From positions 100,512-164,511 of the forward strand of contig NZ_JAHUXH010000015.1 in the NCBI RefSeq assembly GCF_019219825.1: a stretch of DNA of 64,000 nt, given 5' to 3'. Below, piece after piece: positions 48,701-55,828 of this stretch. Positions within the stretch are counted from its first letter, which is position 1, and each line of letters begins with the position of its first letter. The notes under the pieces were generated by a model. That model had not been told where the DNA came from and searched no databases. It was given only the letters and a program-made list of their open reading frames with translations. Origin of the DNA: Streptomyces sp. TRM70350 (GTDB taxonomy: Bacteria; Actinomycetota; Actinomycetes; Streptomycetales; Streptomycetaceae). A program made the position numbers and the translations under genes.

Positions 48701-50104
48701 TTCGCCGAACGGTCGGTCCACGTCCACCGGGCGGCCGGTGACGTCCCGTACGAGCTCCGCCAGCCGGTGCACCGTCGCCGGGTCCGTCGTAGGAGGGGCC
48801 GGCTCCGCCTCGGTGGGGGAGCCGGCGCGGGGGCCGGTGCCGGCATCGGCCGTACGCAGTACGTGTCGGCGGACGTCCGCCAGGTAGCGGGTGGCCTCGC
48901 GGCCGTTGAGGACGCCGTGGTCGTAGGCGAGCGTCAGCAGCCGGGTCCCGTCCGGTCCCGGCGACGCGGCACCGAGGAACAGGGTGGCCACGGCGGGCGG
49001 CACCACGACGGGCGTGGCGTGCAGCGCTCCCTCGTCGTCCAGTGAGGAGACCAGCACGGTCGTATTGCCGTCGACCGTGGTGTGGCCGGACAGGGCGGAC
49101 TCCAGGGCGGTCGCCCAGCGGGCCGAGAAGTCCGCGAAGCTGCCCTCGTCGGCGCCCGGCAGACCCGCGACGACCAGGTCCGCCTCGGCCGTCGCGACGG
49201 CGACGCCTGCGTTGACCCGGCGGAAGATCCGCAGACCACCGGCTCCGATCCGGCGCGCCCGGAGGCGTGGATGGTCGCGGGCGGCGAGCGCGGCCAGCCG
49301 CACCAGGGCCTGGAAGTCGCTGACGAAACCCGTACCGGACTCCGCGCGCAGCCGCGCGGCGGCCCGCCGTAGCGTCGCGGCGTCGAGGGAGACGCTGACG
49401 GACGAGGCCGTCACCTCGGCGCGCGACCGGTCGAGCGCCCGGTTCAGCCGTTGCTGAGCCTCCGTCAGGGGGACGTCGTCGAAGTCCGCCGGGGCTTCGG
49501 CCGCCCCGTCCTCCAGGTGCGGAGGGGCCGACTCCCGCGCCGCGGCGGGCTCCTGCCCCGCCTCGGCTCCGTCCAGGTGACGGTCGATGTCGGCCGGGGT
49601 GAGCATCGAGCCCCGGCGCGGTATCGACGCGAGGTCCTCCATCGACAGCCCGCGCAGCCGGGCGTGCTTACGGGCCAGGGGGGACATGCGGACGGGCGGC
49701 CCGGCGGCCGGGAGCGGGGAGACGCCGGGCTCCTCGTCACCCGAAGCCCGGCAGGCGGGCGCCGCCCCGTCGCAGGACGCTCCGTCATCTGACTCCCCGC
49801 CCCCGGGCGTCCCCTCGCCACCCTCTGCCGCGACACGTATGCGCGCCACCGGCTCGCCCTCCGCGACGGTGGCGCCCTCGGCGACCAGCCAGCACTCCAG
49901 CTCGCCGCTCACGGGGGCGTCGACGTCCACGGTGACCTTGTCGGTCTCGCACTCGTACAGGGGCTCCCCGGCCGCGAAGCGCTCGCCCGGTCCGCGATAC
50001 CTCTGCAGCAGACGTGCCCCGGTCACGTCCTCCGCCAGTTTCGGCAGGCACAGCGTCGTGATCCGGTTGGCACGCGGAACGTCGCCGCTCGTGCTGGCCT
50101 CCAT
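36767..50104 (-). CDS. Loading/PKS/NRPS megasynthase: lipoyl-PSBD-E2-ACP-KS-KR-ACP-KS-DH-KR-ACP-C-A(Gly)-PCP
   Basis: This 4445-residue first protein of the line starts with a dehydrogenase E2: lipoyl domain (14-92, ETDKVTV with Lys56), E3/E1-binding domain (about 137-178) and acyltransferase domain (about 207-415, motif DHGVLNG with His396). A loading ACP follows (about 440-512; LTSS, Ser473). KS1 (about 549-975; DTACSAS, Cys719) then has a KR and ACP. KS2 (DTMCSAS near 1970) has a DH (HVVDGSPLVP, DGAFQ), a KR and an ACP near 3283. An NRPS module ends it: C (HHLMADG), A (about 3800-4295) and PCP (GGNSV near 4353). The A code D-I-L-Q-L-G-V-I-W-K indicates glycine. Lys56 should carry lipoate acylated by the E1 at 53616-55828, and E2 would pass that acyl to the ACP. 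SD AGGAGG lies 4 bases before the ATG. Confidence 0.93.
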   Translation of the reverse strand: MEASTSGDVPRANRITTLCLPKLAEDVTGARLLQRYRGPGERFAAGEPLYECETDKVTVDVDAPVSGELECWLVAEGATVAEGEPVARIRVAAEGGEGTPGGGESDDGASCDGAAPACRASGDEEPGVSPLPAAGPPVRMSPLARKHARLRGLSMEDLASIPRRGSMLTPADIDRHLDGAEAGQEPAAARESAPPHLEDGAAEAPADFDDVPLTEAQQRLNRALDRSRAEVTASSVSVSLDAATLRRAAARLRAESGTGFVSDFQALVRLAALAARDHPRLRARRIGAGGLRIFRRVNAGVAVATAEADLVVAGLPGADEGSFADFSARWATALESALSGHTTVDGNTTVLVSSLDDEGALHATPVVVPPAVATLFLGAASPGPDGTRLLTLAYDHGVLNGREATRYLADVRRHVLRTADAGTGPRAGSPTEAEPAPPTTDPATVHRLAELVRDVTGRPVDVDRPFGELDLTSSAAVRLAAAVHDRLGVRLPATAVWHHPTPRALAAAVDAARPAPADTPAVEDVSDGATPSRAVRDSAAPNDVAPPGDRAVIVGMACAFPGAEGPDAFWELLVRRECTVREVPAGRLAGFVPDVPEGGDRAAPPRLPRAGLLDAPGDFDAEFFGIPPRQARSMDPQQRLLLELSRHALEDAGLVPEWLAGTRTGVFVGTSSYDFRERTVREGHADGYATLGTFPAFLANRISYHYDMTGPSITVDTACSASLTALALAVSAIERGECETALVGGVNLLGNGFNQAAFQRAGMLSPEGLSRAFDAAADGYVRGEGAGWLVLRSLRRAEADGDPLLAVVLGAAANHGGRAAGPTAPNPRAQTELIRDALARARLRGLDLGYVEAHGTGTPLGDPIELEALRAALEADGTPPGEAGSGAAGPGGRVAVGSVKANIGHLEGAAGLAGVVKTLLAMRHAAVPGMPHFTRLNPAVDLSGSVLRVADRTLPWPAGDAPRRAAVSSFGIGGSNAHVVLEQVDVPAAADGPGPYVLPLSVATPGALPVLARRLTDRLERDSEHSGGVSLAAWAWTLQTGREALPVRCALTVRDAREARDALLALAEGRPHPAVAGPSGTPDGGRPEPDSLVRRWLAGEPVDWAACWSGPDRPRRVSLPGHPFDRRPLPPPWEDDTPAAAPAPTDRLVPPATAPAPPAGVVSPAPAPAPTAPLSPTAPRPLVPRWVPAPVPDGGHGVEASPGSVVLVHDASTDALARSWARQWPSGGGPGPQPAAVAYGGGLPDGLPAGSLRVVLLVGGAGWAADPAGHREVRRWLRTLVRLARALDTRGQPSTVTLVTTGLAAPGGRPSHGAALQGVLLGALRSLPHESALLTAAAVDLPGLSPADDEVSAASVAAEPGGTWVPLVSHGHGSRLVERLAPLTSADPGLSDGGTLWPAVSPALLVFGGAGGVGGAVAADLAARRRARLLLVGRSAPGERVDAVLRAVRDAGGDADYLVGDLRDEADVDAAFARCAERFGRVDGVLHAAGAAENALLHDLTEDTLGRLLDVKVDAIAALHRARSRFPGTPLVFLSSFLGTFGSQGGLGYAAANACLDRVAAALDGPDSPTRTVSWGLWRGTGLARHHSERILTAFPGLEPLDTAEATRVLEQCVAGPHPHVVVTGGRPRALEAFTHVTGHPAEHAEEHAVENVREDHVREDHARDDHVRQEPVPREPVPRELKERIRGVVRGVLGARRPLPSALPWRELGVDSLLHVELTSRLGEVFGPLPGTTLHEYGTIEELARHLAERNGTPETADTAVAAPTARDDADEPLEPARHRRTPDRLAFATTGRAGGTQPPVAVIGLAGRYPGAPDPDSLWRLLSEGRSPVREVPADRWDWRVAHVLDPGTTRWGCFLEDWDRFDAERFRIPPRDAAVLDPQERQFLETAWEAFESAGYAPSSLSGPGAPQRVGVYVGVTSPSNLLAQRDARLVGADNAEYGITAFSSVANRVSYAFGLTGPSMAVDTMCSASLTAVHLACQALATGDADMALAGGVHLFLHPDRFAALGSVGMTSPGPRTRAFGAGGDGFVPGEGVGAVLLKPLEQAEADGDTVYAVITGSAVNHGGRGSGYTVPSPTAQADLVLRALERAGTAAHTVGYVEAHGTGTELGDPIELRALTRAFTTDERVRPRSVRIGSVKANIGHGEAVAGVAGLTKAILQLRHRRLVPSPHARPENPRLELAGSPFRIQHTTEAWRAGPDAPDAPTTRRAAVSSFGAGGANAHVVLEEYRPDVAGRGAYGSGERGTYQPGTADPGADAEPYAVPLAAPDGARLAEFARRLAAVLSAPAETLTGPASLRDVAATLAHRCADGPCRAAVVCADRGTLVAALEALANGSGHPAQITAHADHAASADQVTEPGEAGERGPADEVWADAWRLARQWVRSGAAAWPAVPGSYRRVALPCTPFGGERHRVPAPVTGAVEAAVLPLRRGRALPLVAPGGPVAGAVPVALPAGHPWVTDHVVDGSPLVPGALAVEAVLEALLALGINPYGTALEDVTFLTPWHGRITDAEVALGAGPDGTRNGSGTGGGRRPFTVRGGDTELVRGSVAATAPEPPLAGLTRYVPDRLAATLSSDRAEGSADDLYAVLAAHGFAYGPGYRTVRGAVRSGGEVVAALSCDGPAAPAGRPALHPAVLDGAFQAAGYGAMARGGHQPTARFRPFSVDRIVVHQPAVGPVYAHVRPVRLDDVRGVHVFDLRLVDDTGVAVADVDGFLLRSEPLTDAPAAVTPTAAGAGRHTAAYALEWQPAEGETAAPVPSDLLVIGGDGPLSRALRARADASLPWEAFPPGDPEAARGRVDRALEGLARDAGVLVVLDELGGADGFPEFEDGLQQARDAYERFASRTVQPVFAALRALVSGRRLASGQVRVVACCPPSGTEAAQHALHGLVRTVAGETGRFGIGLVTVDRAWCATAPDEAATAVQGELGRSATPSWTRPAADGTRHRAELTELPRAAGPLPLRPDGCYLIASGTGGLGRAVADSVLRRVPGARVVVTGRGAEHGRAAGAGQVTYLPCDVTDPEAVARLAGELDRRGLRVNGVVFTAGVLRDGFLRTKTPDALDAVVRVKALGATLLDTVLARHPLDFFALASSVAVHVGNQGQSDYAFANGFLDGFAEDRARLCAAGLRPGRTLAVGWPVLDGGGMRPSESALGFLRETYGLTPLPVAEAADELWRLLASAPPADGPAHAVVAHGDLDRWTEATGAHPAVGEPWTAQAAPPTTEGAQRGSGPAEPAPAPAHPTPEPADAHAAAVRWLTAEVAAVTGLPEDSLAPDAPLESRGVDSISLMRLARRLETSLGRLPRSTLYDHDTIADLARALATTHGTALAAAATPRGGTATPSAEPPQAAPPQTSAPQTAPPEPALRSDTAPWPLAERHVPLWTAEQVATPEAPYNLSVAWRLAPGQDRRTVAAAVTRLLSLHPVLGRHIGTHAGSLCFLAPGQEGTKELLTVRETAPARLHDALREEAARRLPLGSGPALRTVLWDDGTDREVLQVTVHHLMADGRSVELLGEDLGTLCRDPEHRGASGELFGRFLAQEEGEVAATREEGLRAWADRLRDAPPAPRFPGGSPGAGAWAAGHAEYRMPERLRDRLRSVADRLGVSAFTVHLAAYALAVCAVTGRGSLLVAVPTYGRPEREYDRTAGHFVNSVPVLVRPAPDLPQRRWLADLQEEVRSALALAAVPYPSVAELCRRRGGEEAVPTLTFAYQNWPRPAGAPEPPGERVFIRGQGGHWDLGLELTETPDGVEILANHRLAALTGRELDSFVDTWFTLAGALVADPDAPTGDLLGPDALTLHGRFRRQAARRPEIEAVRDASESLDYAEVDRRSAAVARAVRAAGARPGDPVAVLVGRGARLPVALLGVLRAGCAYVPLDASHPPERLRLILSDAGCAVAVTERSSAGQVEGGGALDGGAPLRTVLLDDLPEAPQDEDPSLPDAADAEGGQGPLAYLMFTSGSTGRPKGVAVGHRSVLHTLDAFRDLIGWTGRDRLLAVTTASFDISVLELFLPLVTGGTVVVADRETVRDASRLGRLLDEEDITVLQATPSGWRLLLDSGWRGRPGLTALCGGEPLPPSLARDLAPRVGALWNVYGPTEATIWSTAARLAPGAPVVLGEPIGATDLVLVARDADGTPSAAADGETGELFIGGPGVAAGYWRRPETTAERFTGHPLLPGRAGRWFRTGDLVRRTPGGGLHFVGRADGQVKLRGHRLELGEVEAVLADHPRVAQAVAVTVGEGPATRLMATVTPAPGGTAPPTEELSAFAARRLPEWMLPQGILVRDSLPLTPNGKTDRAALTRLAANGDSGPPPDEPGDGRARRPREDDISRRLTEEWGRLLGVERVPSDRAFFALGGNSVLIGSLFARLSERFPGARLELGDLFAHPTLAGQVRLLADRLAGGAPAPTLVAPAPTGNGAAPADDRNVPFSAQHLRRERRRSARRTATEAG
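45061..45149 (-). repeat. 15-bp coding minisatellite in an interdomain linker
   Basis: Six consecutive 15-bp units lie between KR1 and the following ACP of the first megasynthase. The units at 45061-45075 and 45076-45090 are identical; the others have diverged. They encode five-residue units of the types VREDH, ARDDH, VRQEP and VPREP, giving a highly charged, probably extended linker. Confidence 0.8.
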
Positions 50105-50332
50105 CCGACCTCCTGCTCCCGTCGTCCGACCGACCGGTCGTGGATGTCCCGCCCGCCACTATGGGCAGGCCGTCTGACGGCGGCCTGATGCCCGCCTGAC
50201 GGACCGTGGGCGGCCCCTCTCGCTGCGTCACGGGAGGCGAGGAGACTCACGGGACGGACGACGAGCCGCGAGGCGGTTCCCCGGCCGACCGACAGCCGAA
50301 CCGGAAGCCATCCCGCACGGACATGGAGAGAC
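50105..50332. promoter_or_regulatory. Divergent control region between the PKS operon and P450 gene
   Basis: These 228 bases separate two divergent starts and contain no gene. The PKS side holds the heptamer array and -10-like box listed separately. A 10-bp palindrome (CGACCGGTCG, 50131-50140) and a 6-bp inverted repeat overlapping the heptamers (GCCGTC/GACGGC, 50169-50181) could bind further regulators. I could not identify a clear promoter for the P450. Confidence 0.7.
50158..50201 (-). promoter_or_regulatory. Candidate SARP-type activator site and promoter of the PKS/NRPS operon
   Basis: On the minus strand, heptamers CGTCAGG (50201-50195), CATCAGG (50190-50184) and CGTCAGA (50179-50173) repeat with an exact 11-bp period. 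Nine bases further on lies CATAGT (50163-50158), a good -10 hexamer. No -35 box is evident. Direct heptamer repeats at 11-bp spacing just upstream of -10 are the known arrangement for Streptomyces antibiotic regulatory proteins, which replace the -35 contact. Transcription would begin near 50151, giving a leader of about 47 bases. Confidence 0.7.
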
Positions 50333-51523
50333 ATGGTCGCCAGCGAGACGCGTCACCCCTACCCCTTCGACCGCACGGCCCCGACCGAGATCCCGCCCCT
50401 GTACGAGGAACTGCGTGAGACGGAACGGGTCGCAAAGATCACCATGGCGACGGGGGACCCGGGATACCTGGTCACCCGGTACGAGGACGTCCGCTTCGTC
50501 CTCTCGGACCCCCGCTTCAGCGTCCGGCAGAACCTGCCGGGAGCCCCGCGCCTGACCGAGATGACCTTCGAGAGCGTGATGACGACGGACCCGCCCGTGC
50601 ACACCCGGCTGCGGCGGCTGGTCTCACGGGACTTCACCTCGCGCCGCGTCGAGCGGATGCGTCCCCGGCTGGAGGAGATCGTCGACGAACTGCTGCAGGC
50701 CATGGAGGACGAGGGGCCGCCGGCCGACATCGTGGAGTCCCTGGCGGTGCCGTTCCCGATCACCGTCATCTGCGAGCTGCTCGGCGTGCCGATGGACGAC
50801 GTGACCCGCTTCCGTGGCTGGGCCGACACCATGGTGTCGCTCACCGGCTACTCGATGGAGGACTGGTCGGCCGCCCGCGATGCCCTCCAGGACTATCTCG
50901 ACGGCCTCATCGTCGCCAAACGGAAGGAACCCGGCGCCGACCTGCTCAGCGCCCTGGTCGCCACCGCCGACCGGGAGGACGACCTGACCGACAGGGACGT
51001 ACGCTCGCTCTCCCTCATCCTGCTGCTCGCCGGGTACGAACCGGCGTCCAACCAGCTCGGTTCCAGCGTGCTGACGCTGCTGCGCTTCCCCGGCCGGCTG
51101 GCGCAGCTGCGGGAGCGGCCCGAGCTGCTGCCCTCCGGGGTGGAGGAGCTCATGCGCTACGCCCCGGCCGGGGACGGCGCCCTGTTCCGCGTCACCCTGG
51201 AGGAGGTGACGATCGGCGACACCCGCATTCCGGCGCACAGTGCCGTCCTGGCGTCGACACAGGCCGCGAACTGGGATCCACGGCGCTTCGAGGATCCCAA
51301 GGGCCTGCTGCTGGACCGCCCGGACAACCAGCACACCGCGCTGGGCCACGGCATCCACTTCTGTCTCGGGGCCGCCCTCGCCCGGCTGGAACTCCAGGTC
51401 GCCATCGGTGCGTTGCTGCGCCGCTTCCCCCGGCTCGAGCTGGCCGCCGACGTCGGAGAACTGCGCTGGTCGAGCCCCGGCTCCATGCTCAGCGGGTTCT
51501 CGGAGATCCCCGTGACTTGGTAG
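50333..51523 (+). CDS. Cytochrome P450
   Basis: This 396-residue soluble bacterial P450 (CYP105/107-like size) has the haem-binding loop LGHGIHFCLG near residue 345, the ExxR pair in EELMRY near 270, and an I-helix reading LLLAGYEPAS near 236. The I-helix keeps the acidic residue, but the threonine that normally follows (AGxET) is proline, which should alter oxygen activation. It transcribes away from the PKS operon from a shared control region, so it is probably a tailoring enzyme for that product. If the product is griseoviridin-like, installing the carbon-sulfur bond between the cysteine and the polyketide is the attractive role; epoxidation or hydroxylation are alternatives. ATG 50333 has GGAG close upstream (4 bases). 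It would need ferredoxin partners encoded elsewhere. Confidence 0.94.
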   Translation: MVASETRHPYPFDRTAPTEIPPLYEELRETERVAKITMATGDPGYLVTRYEDVRFVLSDPRFSVRQNLPGAPRLTEMTFESVMTTDPPVHTRLRRLVSRDFTSRRVERMRPRLEEIVDELLQAMEDEGPPADIVESLAVPFPITVICELLGVPMDDVTRFRGWADTMVSLTGYSMEDWSAARDALQDYLDGLIVAKRKEPGADLLSALVATADREDDLTDRDVRSLSLILLLAGYEPASNQLGSSVLTLLRFPGRLAQLRERPELLPSGVEELMRYAPAGDGALFRVTLEEVTIGDTRIPAHSAVLASTQAANWDPRRFEDPKGLLLDRPDNQHTALGHGIHFCLGAALARLELQVAIGALLRRFPRLELAADVGELRWSSPGSMLSGFSEIPVTW

Positions 51524-51592
51524 CCCGCGTCACGCGGGGCACGACGGCGACGCCCGCCCGGCCCTCCCGCCCACACGCGGGGGAGGGGCCGG
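51524..51592. terminator. Bidirectional terminator between convergent P450 and ABC-F genes
   Basis: Two stem-loops follow the P450 stop. CCCGCG/CGCGGG with a 3-base loop lies at 51524-51538. A longer imperfect stem pairs 51558-51570 with 51577-51592 around loop CCACAC. Position between convergent genes fits shared termination. Confidence 0.75.
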
Positions 51593-51621
51593 GGCGGCGC
51601 ACCGCTACAAGAGGAGCCCGG

Positions 51622-53256
<1,635 letters not shown>

Positions 53257-53271
53257 ACGGAGATCTCCAGA

Positions 53272-53294
53272 CGGGACGCGTCGAAGGCGTCCCG
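53272..53294 (-). promoter_or_regulatory. Leader hairpin just upstream of the second ABC-F gene
   Basis: CGGGACGC and GCGTCCCG form a perfect 8-bp stem around a 7-base loop, ending 16 bases before the ATG. Drug-responsive ABC-F genes are often controlled by leader attenuation, and this hairpin is placed to affect termination or ribosome access. Confidence 0.5.
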
Positions 53295-53396
53295 GAACCC
53301 GCGGTCGCACGGTCCGACGGCGACGGCATGCGGGAAGGGGCGATTGGCTGTGTGTGCTGGGGAACTCGCCTGCCCGGTCAGAAGATCATGCACACG

Positions 53397-53426
53397 AGTG
53401 TAGCGGCCGGGCTGACGCGGCGGCAA
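53397..53426 (-). promoter_or_regulatory. Candidate promoter of the second ABC-F gene
   Basis: On the minus strand, TTGCCG (53426-53421) and TACACT (53402-53397) are separated by 18 bases, a fair match to a vegetative sigma-factor promoter. Transcription near 53390 would give a leader of roughly 135 bases containing the hairpin at 53272-53294. Confidence 0.5.
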
Positions 53427-53615
53427 AGGGGCAGGCGGGTGTGGGGAGCGGGCGGCGAGTGCCGCCGCGAGAGACCCAAGCCGCGCCTGACGACGGCGGG
53501 TTGTCGCGCCGGGGCCCGCCGGGTTCTCCCGTACGTGGACGGGGGCTCGCGCGTCCGTATGTCGCGGTTGGACCGCGCGCCCAGTACCCCGGCCCGCCCG
53601 TTCCGCGAACCCCGC

Positions 53616-54680
53616 TCAGTCCTCCCAGTGGAGCTGTTCGACCGCGTCCAGGATCCGGTCGACGTCCGGCAGGTGATGGTGCTCCAACAGCGGCGGTGGG
53701 TACGGGACGTCCAGTCCCGTGACCCGCAGCACCGGCGCCTCCAGGTGGTAGAAGCATCGCTCGGTGAGCCGGGCGGCGAGCTCCGCGCCGACGCCGGCGA
53801 AACCGCTCGACTCGTGCACCACCACCGCCCGCCCGGTCGCGCGCACCGCGTCGCACAGGGCGTCGTCGTCCAGCGGCACCAGCGTCCGCAGGTCCAGCAC
53901 GGCGAGGTCGAGGCCCCGGTCCGCCGCCGCCCGCGCCGCCTCCAGGCACACCGGAACGCACGGCCCGTAAGTGATCAGCACGGCGGAACGGCCGGGGCGT
54001 CGCAGCACCGCGCGGCCCGGCGGGGGGACCGTGGCAGGCTCGTCCGGGGACCACGGTTCCCGGGCCCAGTACAGCCGTTTGGGCTCCAGCAGCACCACGG
54101 GGTCGTCACCGGCGATGGCGGCGCGCAGCAGACCGTAGGCGTCGGCCACCGTGGCGGGAGTGGCCACGTGCAGTCCGGGTGTGTGGGCATAGTAGGCCTC
54201 CGAGGAGTCGCTGTGGTGCTCGACGCCGCCCACCCCTCCGCCGTACGGGATCCGCACCACCAGGGGCAGCGGGAGCCGTCCGGAGGTGCGGTTGCGCATC
54301 TTGGCGACGTGGCCGACCAGTTGCTCGAACGCGGGGTGCGCGAAGGCGTCGAACTGCATCTCCACGACGGGGCGCAGGCCGTACATCGCCATGCCCACGG
54401 CCGTGCCGAGGATGCCCGCCTCGGCCAGCGGGGTGTCCGCGCAGCGGTCCGGCCCGAACTCGGCGGCCAGGCCGTCCGTGACGCGGAAGACCCCGCCGAG
54501 GGAGCCGACGTCCTCGCCGAGGACGTACACGGTGTCGTCCTCGCGCATCGCGTCCCTCAGCGCCTGGTTGAGCGCCTGCACCATCGTCGCCCCGGCCGCC
54601 GCCCCGCCGTCCACCGGCGCGGCCGTCGTCCCGGTCGTGCCGGTGCCGGCCGTGGCTGTCGTCTCGTCGAGTGCCGTCAC
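53616..54680 (-). CDS. 2-oxoacid dehydrogenase E1, beta subunit
   Basis: This 354-residue protein belongs to the transketolase-like E1-beta family of pyruvate and branched-chain 2-oxoacid dehydrogenases. It shows VLGEDVGSLGGVF near 54, the cofactor-contacting DTPLAEAGI near 85 and EMQFDAFAHPAFEQL, followed by the C-terminal transketolase domain. It pairs with the alpha subunit to form a thiamine-diphosphate E1 that decarboxylates a 2-oxoacid and acylates a lipoyl lysine. No separate E2 gene follows, as would be usual; the only E2 in view is the N-terminus of the PKS protein at 36767-50104. The GTG start overlaps the alpha-subunit stop (GTGA). Residues 8-30 are a Thr/Gly/Ala-rich extension. 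The substrate (pyruvate or branched-chain) cannot be settled by eye. Confidence 0.92.
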   Translation of the reverse strand: MTALDETTATAGTGTTGTTAAPVDGGAAAGATMVQALNQALRDAMREDDTVYVLGEDVGSLGGVFRVTDGLAAEFGPDRCADTPLAEAGILGTAVGMAMYGLRPVVEMQFDAFAHPAFEQLVGHVAKMRNRTSGRLPLPLVVRIPYGGGVGGVEHHSDSSEAYYAHTPGLHVATPATVADAYGLLRAAIAGDDPVVLLEPKRLYWAREPWSPDEPATVPPPGRAVLRRPGRSAVLITYGPCVPVCLEAARAAADRGLDLAVLDLRTLVPLDDDALCDAVRATGRAVVVHESSGFAGVGAELAARLTERCFYHLEAPVLRVTGLDVPYPPPLLEHHHLPDVDRILDAVEQLHWED

Positions 54681-55828
54681 GTGGCCTCCTCCGATCCCGT
54701 GGCGGCGGTCGAACGCCGCCATGCCGCCTGTGTGGCGGCCTGTTCGCGCAGGTGTGGGGTGGGTCGCGCGTAGACGTGCGTGAAGAGGTGGCGCGGGGAT
54801 GGCGGGGGCGGGTCGGCGAAGGCGGCGCGCTGCTCCGCGGCCACGCGGTCGGCTGCGGCCGTGGCCTCGTGCACCGTGGTGTCGTCGAGGAGCCCCTCGG
54901 CCTTGAGGTGGTCCTCCATCAGGGTCACCGGATCGTGCTCCTTCCAGACGGCCACCTCCTCGTCCGTGCGGTAGCGGCGTGGGTCGTCGGCGTTGGTGTG
55001 CGGGTCGATCCGGTAGGTGATGGCCTCCACGAGCACCGGTCCCCGGCCCGACCGCGCCCGGGCGACGGCCTCCGCGACCACCTGGTGCGTCGCCAGGACG
55101 TCGTTGCCCTCGACCAGCCGCCCCTGCAGCCCATAGCCCACCGCCTTGTGCGCCAGGGTGGGTGCAGCGTTCTGCCGGGCCAGCGGTACGGAGATGGCGA
55201 AGCCGTTGTTCTGCACGAGGAACACCACCGGCGCCCGCAGCACCCCGGCGAAGGTGAGGGCCTCGTGGAAGTCGCCCTCGCTGGTCGCGCCGTCGCCGGC
55301 GAGGGCGAGCGCGACGACGTCGTCGCCGCGCAGCCGGGCCGCGTGCGCGAGCCCGACGGCGTGCGGCAGGTGGGTGGCCAGCGGGGTGCACAGCGGCGCC
55401 GTCCGCCGGGCGCGCGGGTCGTAGCCGCTGTGCGCGGCGCCGTGCAGCAGCGCCAGCGTCTCGCCCGCCCCGTGCCCGCGCAGGAACACCGCGAGCGTGT
55501 CCCGGTAGGTGGGGAACAGCCAGTCCGTTTCCCGCAGGGCGGCCACGGCGGCGACCTGGCAGGCCTCCTGACCGGTGGAGGAGGGATAGACGGCGAGGCG
55601 CCCCTGCCGGGCGAGCGCCGTGCCCTGTTCGTTGAACCGCCGTCCGACGACGAGTTGTTCGTACAGGGCGCGGGCCCACTCGGGATCGGCCGTGCCGGCC
55701 GCCGACGTGCCGAGGACCCGCACCGGCGCAGGGTCGGGCAGCAGCGGGGCCGGATCGTGCAGCGGGCCGTCGGCACCGGGCCGCCAGACGGCGGTGGAAG
55801 CCGTGGCCGCGGCGGTGCCCGCCCCCAT
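54677..55828 (-). CDS. 2-oxoacid dehydrogenase E1, alpha subunit
   Basis: This 383-residue thiamine-diphosphate-binding subunit has SSTGQEACQVA near 83, FPTYRDTLAVFLRG near 105 and the cofactor motif running from GDG (178-180) to NN (207-208). It also has the phosphorylation-loop-like RIDPHTNADDPRRYR region of the branched-chain/pyruvate E1 family. It forms the active E1 with the beta subunit immediately downstream. ATG 55828 shares one base with the stop of the dioxygenase gene upstream, so the three genes are translationally coupled. Its context beside an E2-bearing PKS suggests a dedicated starter-unit supply rather than central metabolism. Confidence 0.93.
   Translation of the reverse strand: MGAGTAAATASTAVWRPGADGPLHDPAPLLPDPAPVRVLGTSAAGTADPEWARALYEQLVVGRRFNEQGTALARQGRLAVYPSSTGQEACQVAAVAALRETDWLFPTYRDTLAVFLRGHGAGETLALLHGAAHSGYDPRARRTAPLCTPLATHLPHAVGLAHAARLRGDDVVALALAGDGATSEGDFHEALTFAGVLRAPVVFLVQNNGFAISVPLARQNAAPTLAHKAVGYGLQGRLVEGNDVLATHQVVAEAVARARSGRGPVLVEAITYRIDPHTNADDPRRYRTDEEVAVWKEHDPVTLMEDHLKAEGLLDDTTVHEATAAADRVAAEQRAAFADPPPPSPRHLFTHVYARPTPHLREQAATQAAWRRSTAATGSEEAT

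Larger units (their letters stand above)
53257..53615. other. Intergenic region between E1-beta and ABC-F genes
   Basis: This 359-base stretch has no supported gene. Besides the promoter and hairpin listed separately, it holds a 7-bp stem with a 14-base loop (CGGCGGG/CCCGCCG, 53494-53521) about 95 bases past the E1-beta stop, a weak candidate terminator. A frame opening with GTG at 53392 runs through the leader into the ABC-F gene out of frame; nothing marks it as coding. Confidence 0.5.

Noticed and set aside
5452..50104. HMG-synthase beta-branching cassette or C-methyltransferase domain
   Set aside because: Expected if the product were virginiamycin-like. No such gene or SAM-binding GxGxG domain is visible in the window.
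50225..50252. Second heptamer array (TCACGGG repeats) for the P450 promoter
   Set aside because: The two copies are 19 bases apart, not a multiple of 11, and no -10 follows at the right distance.
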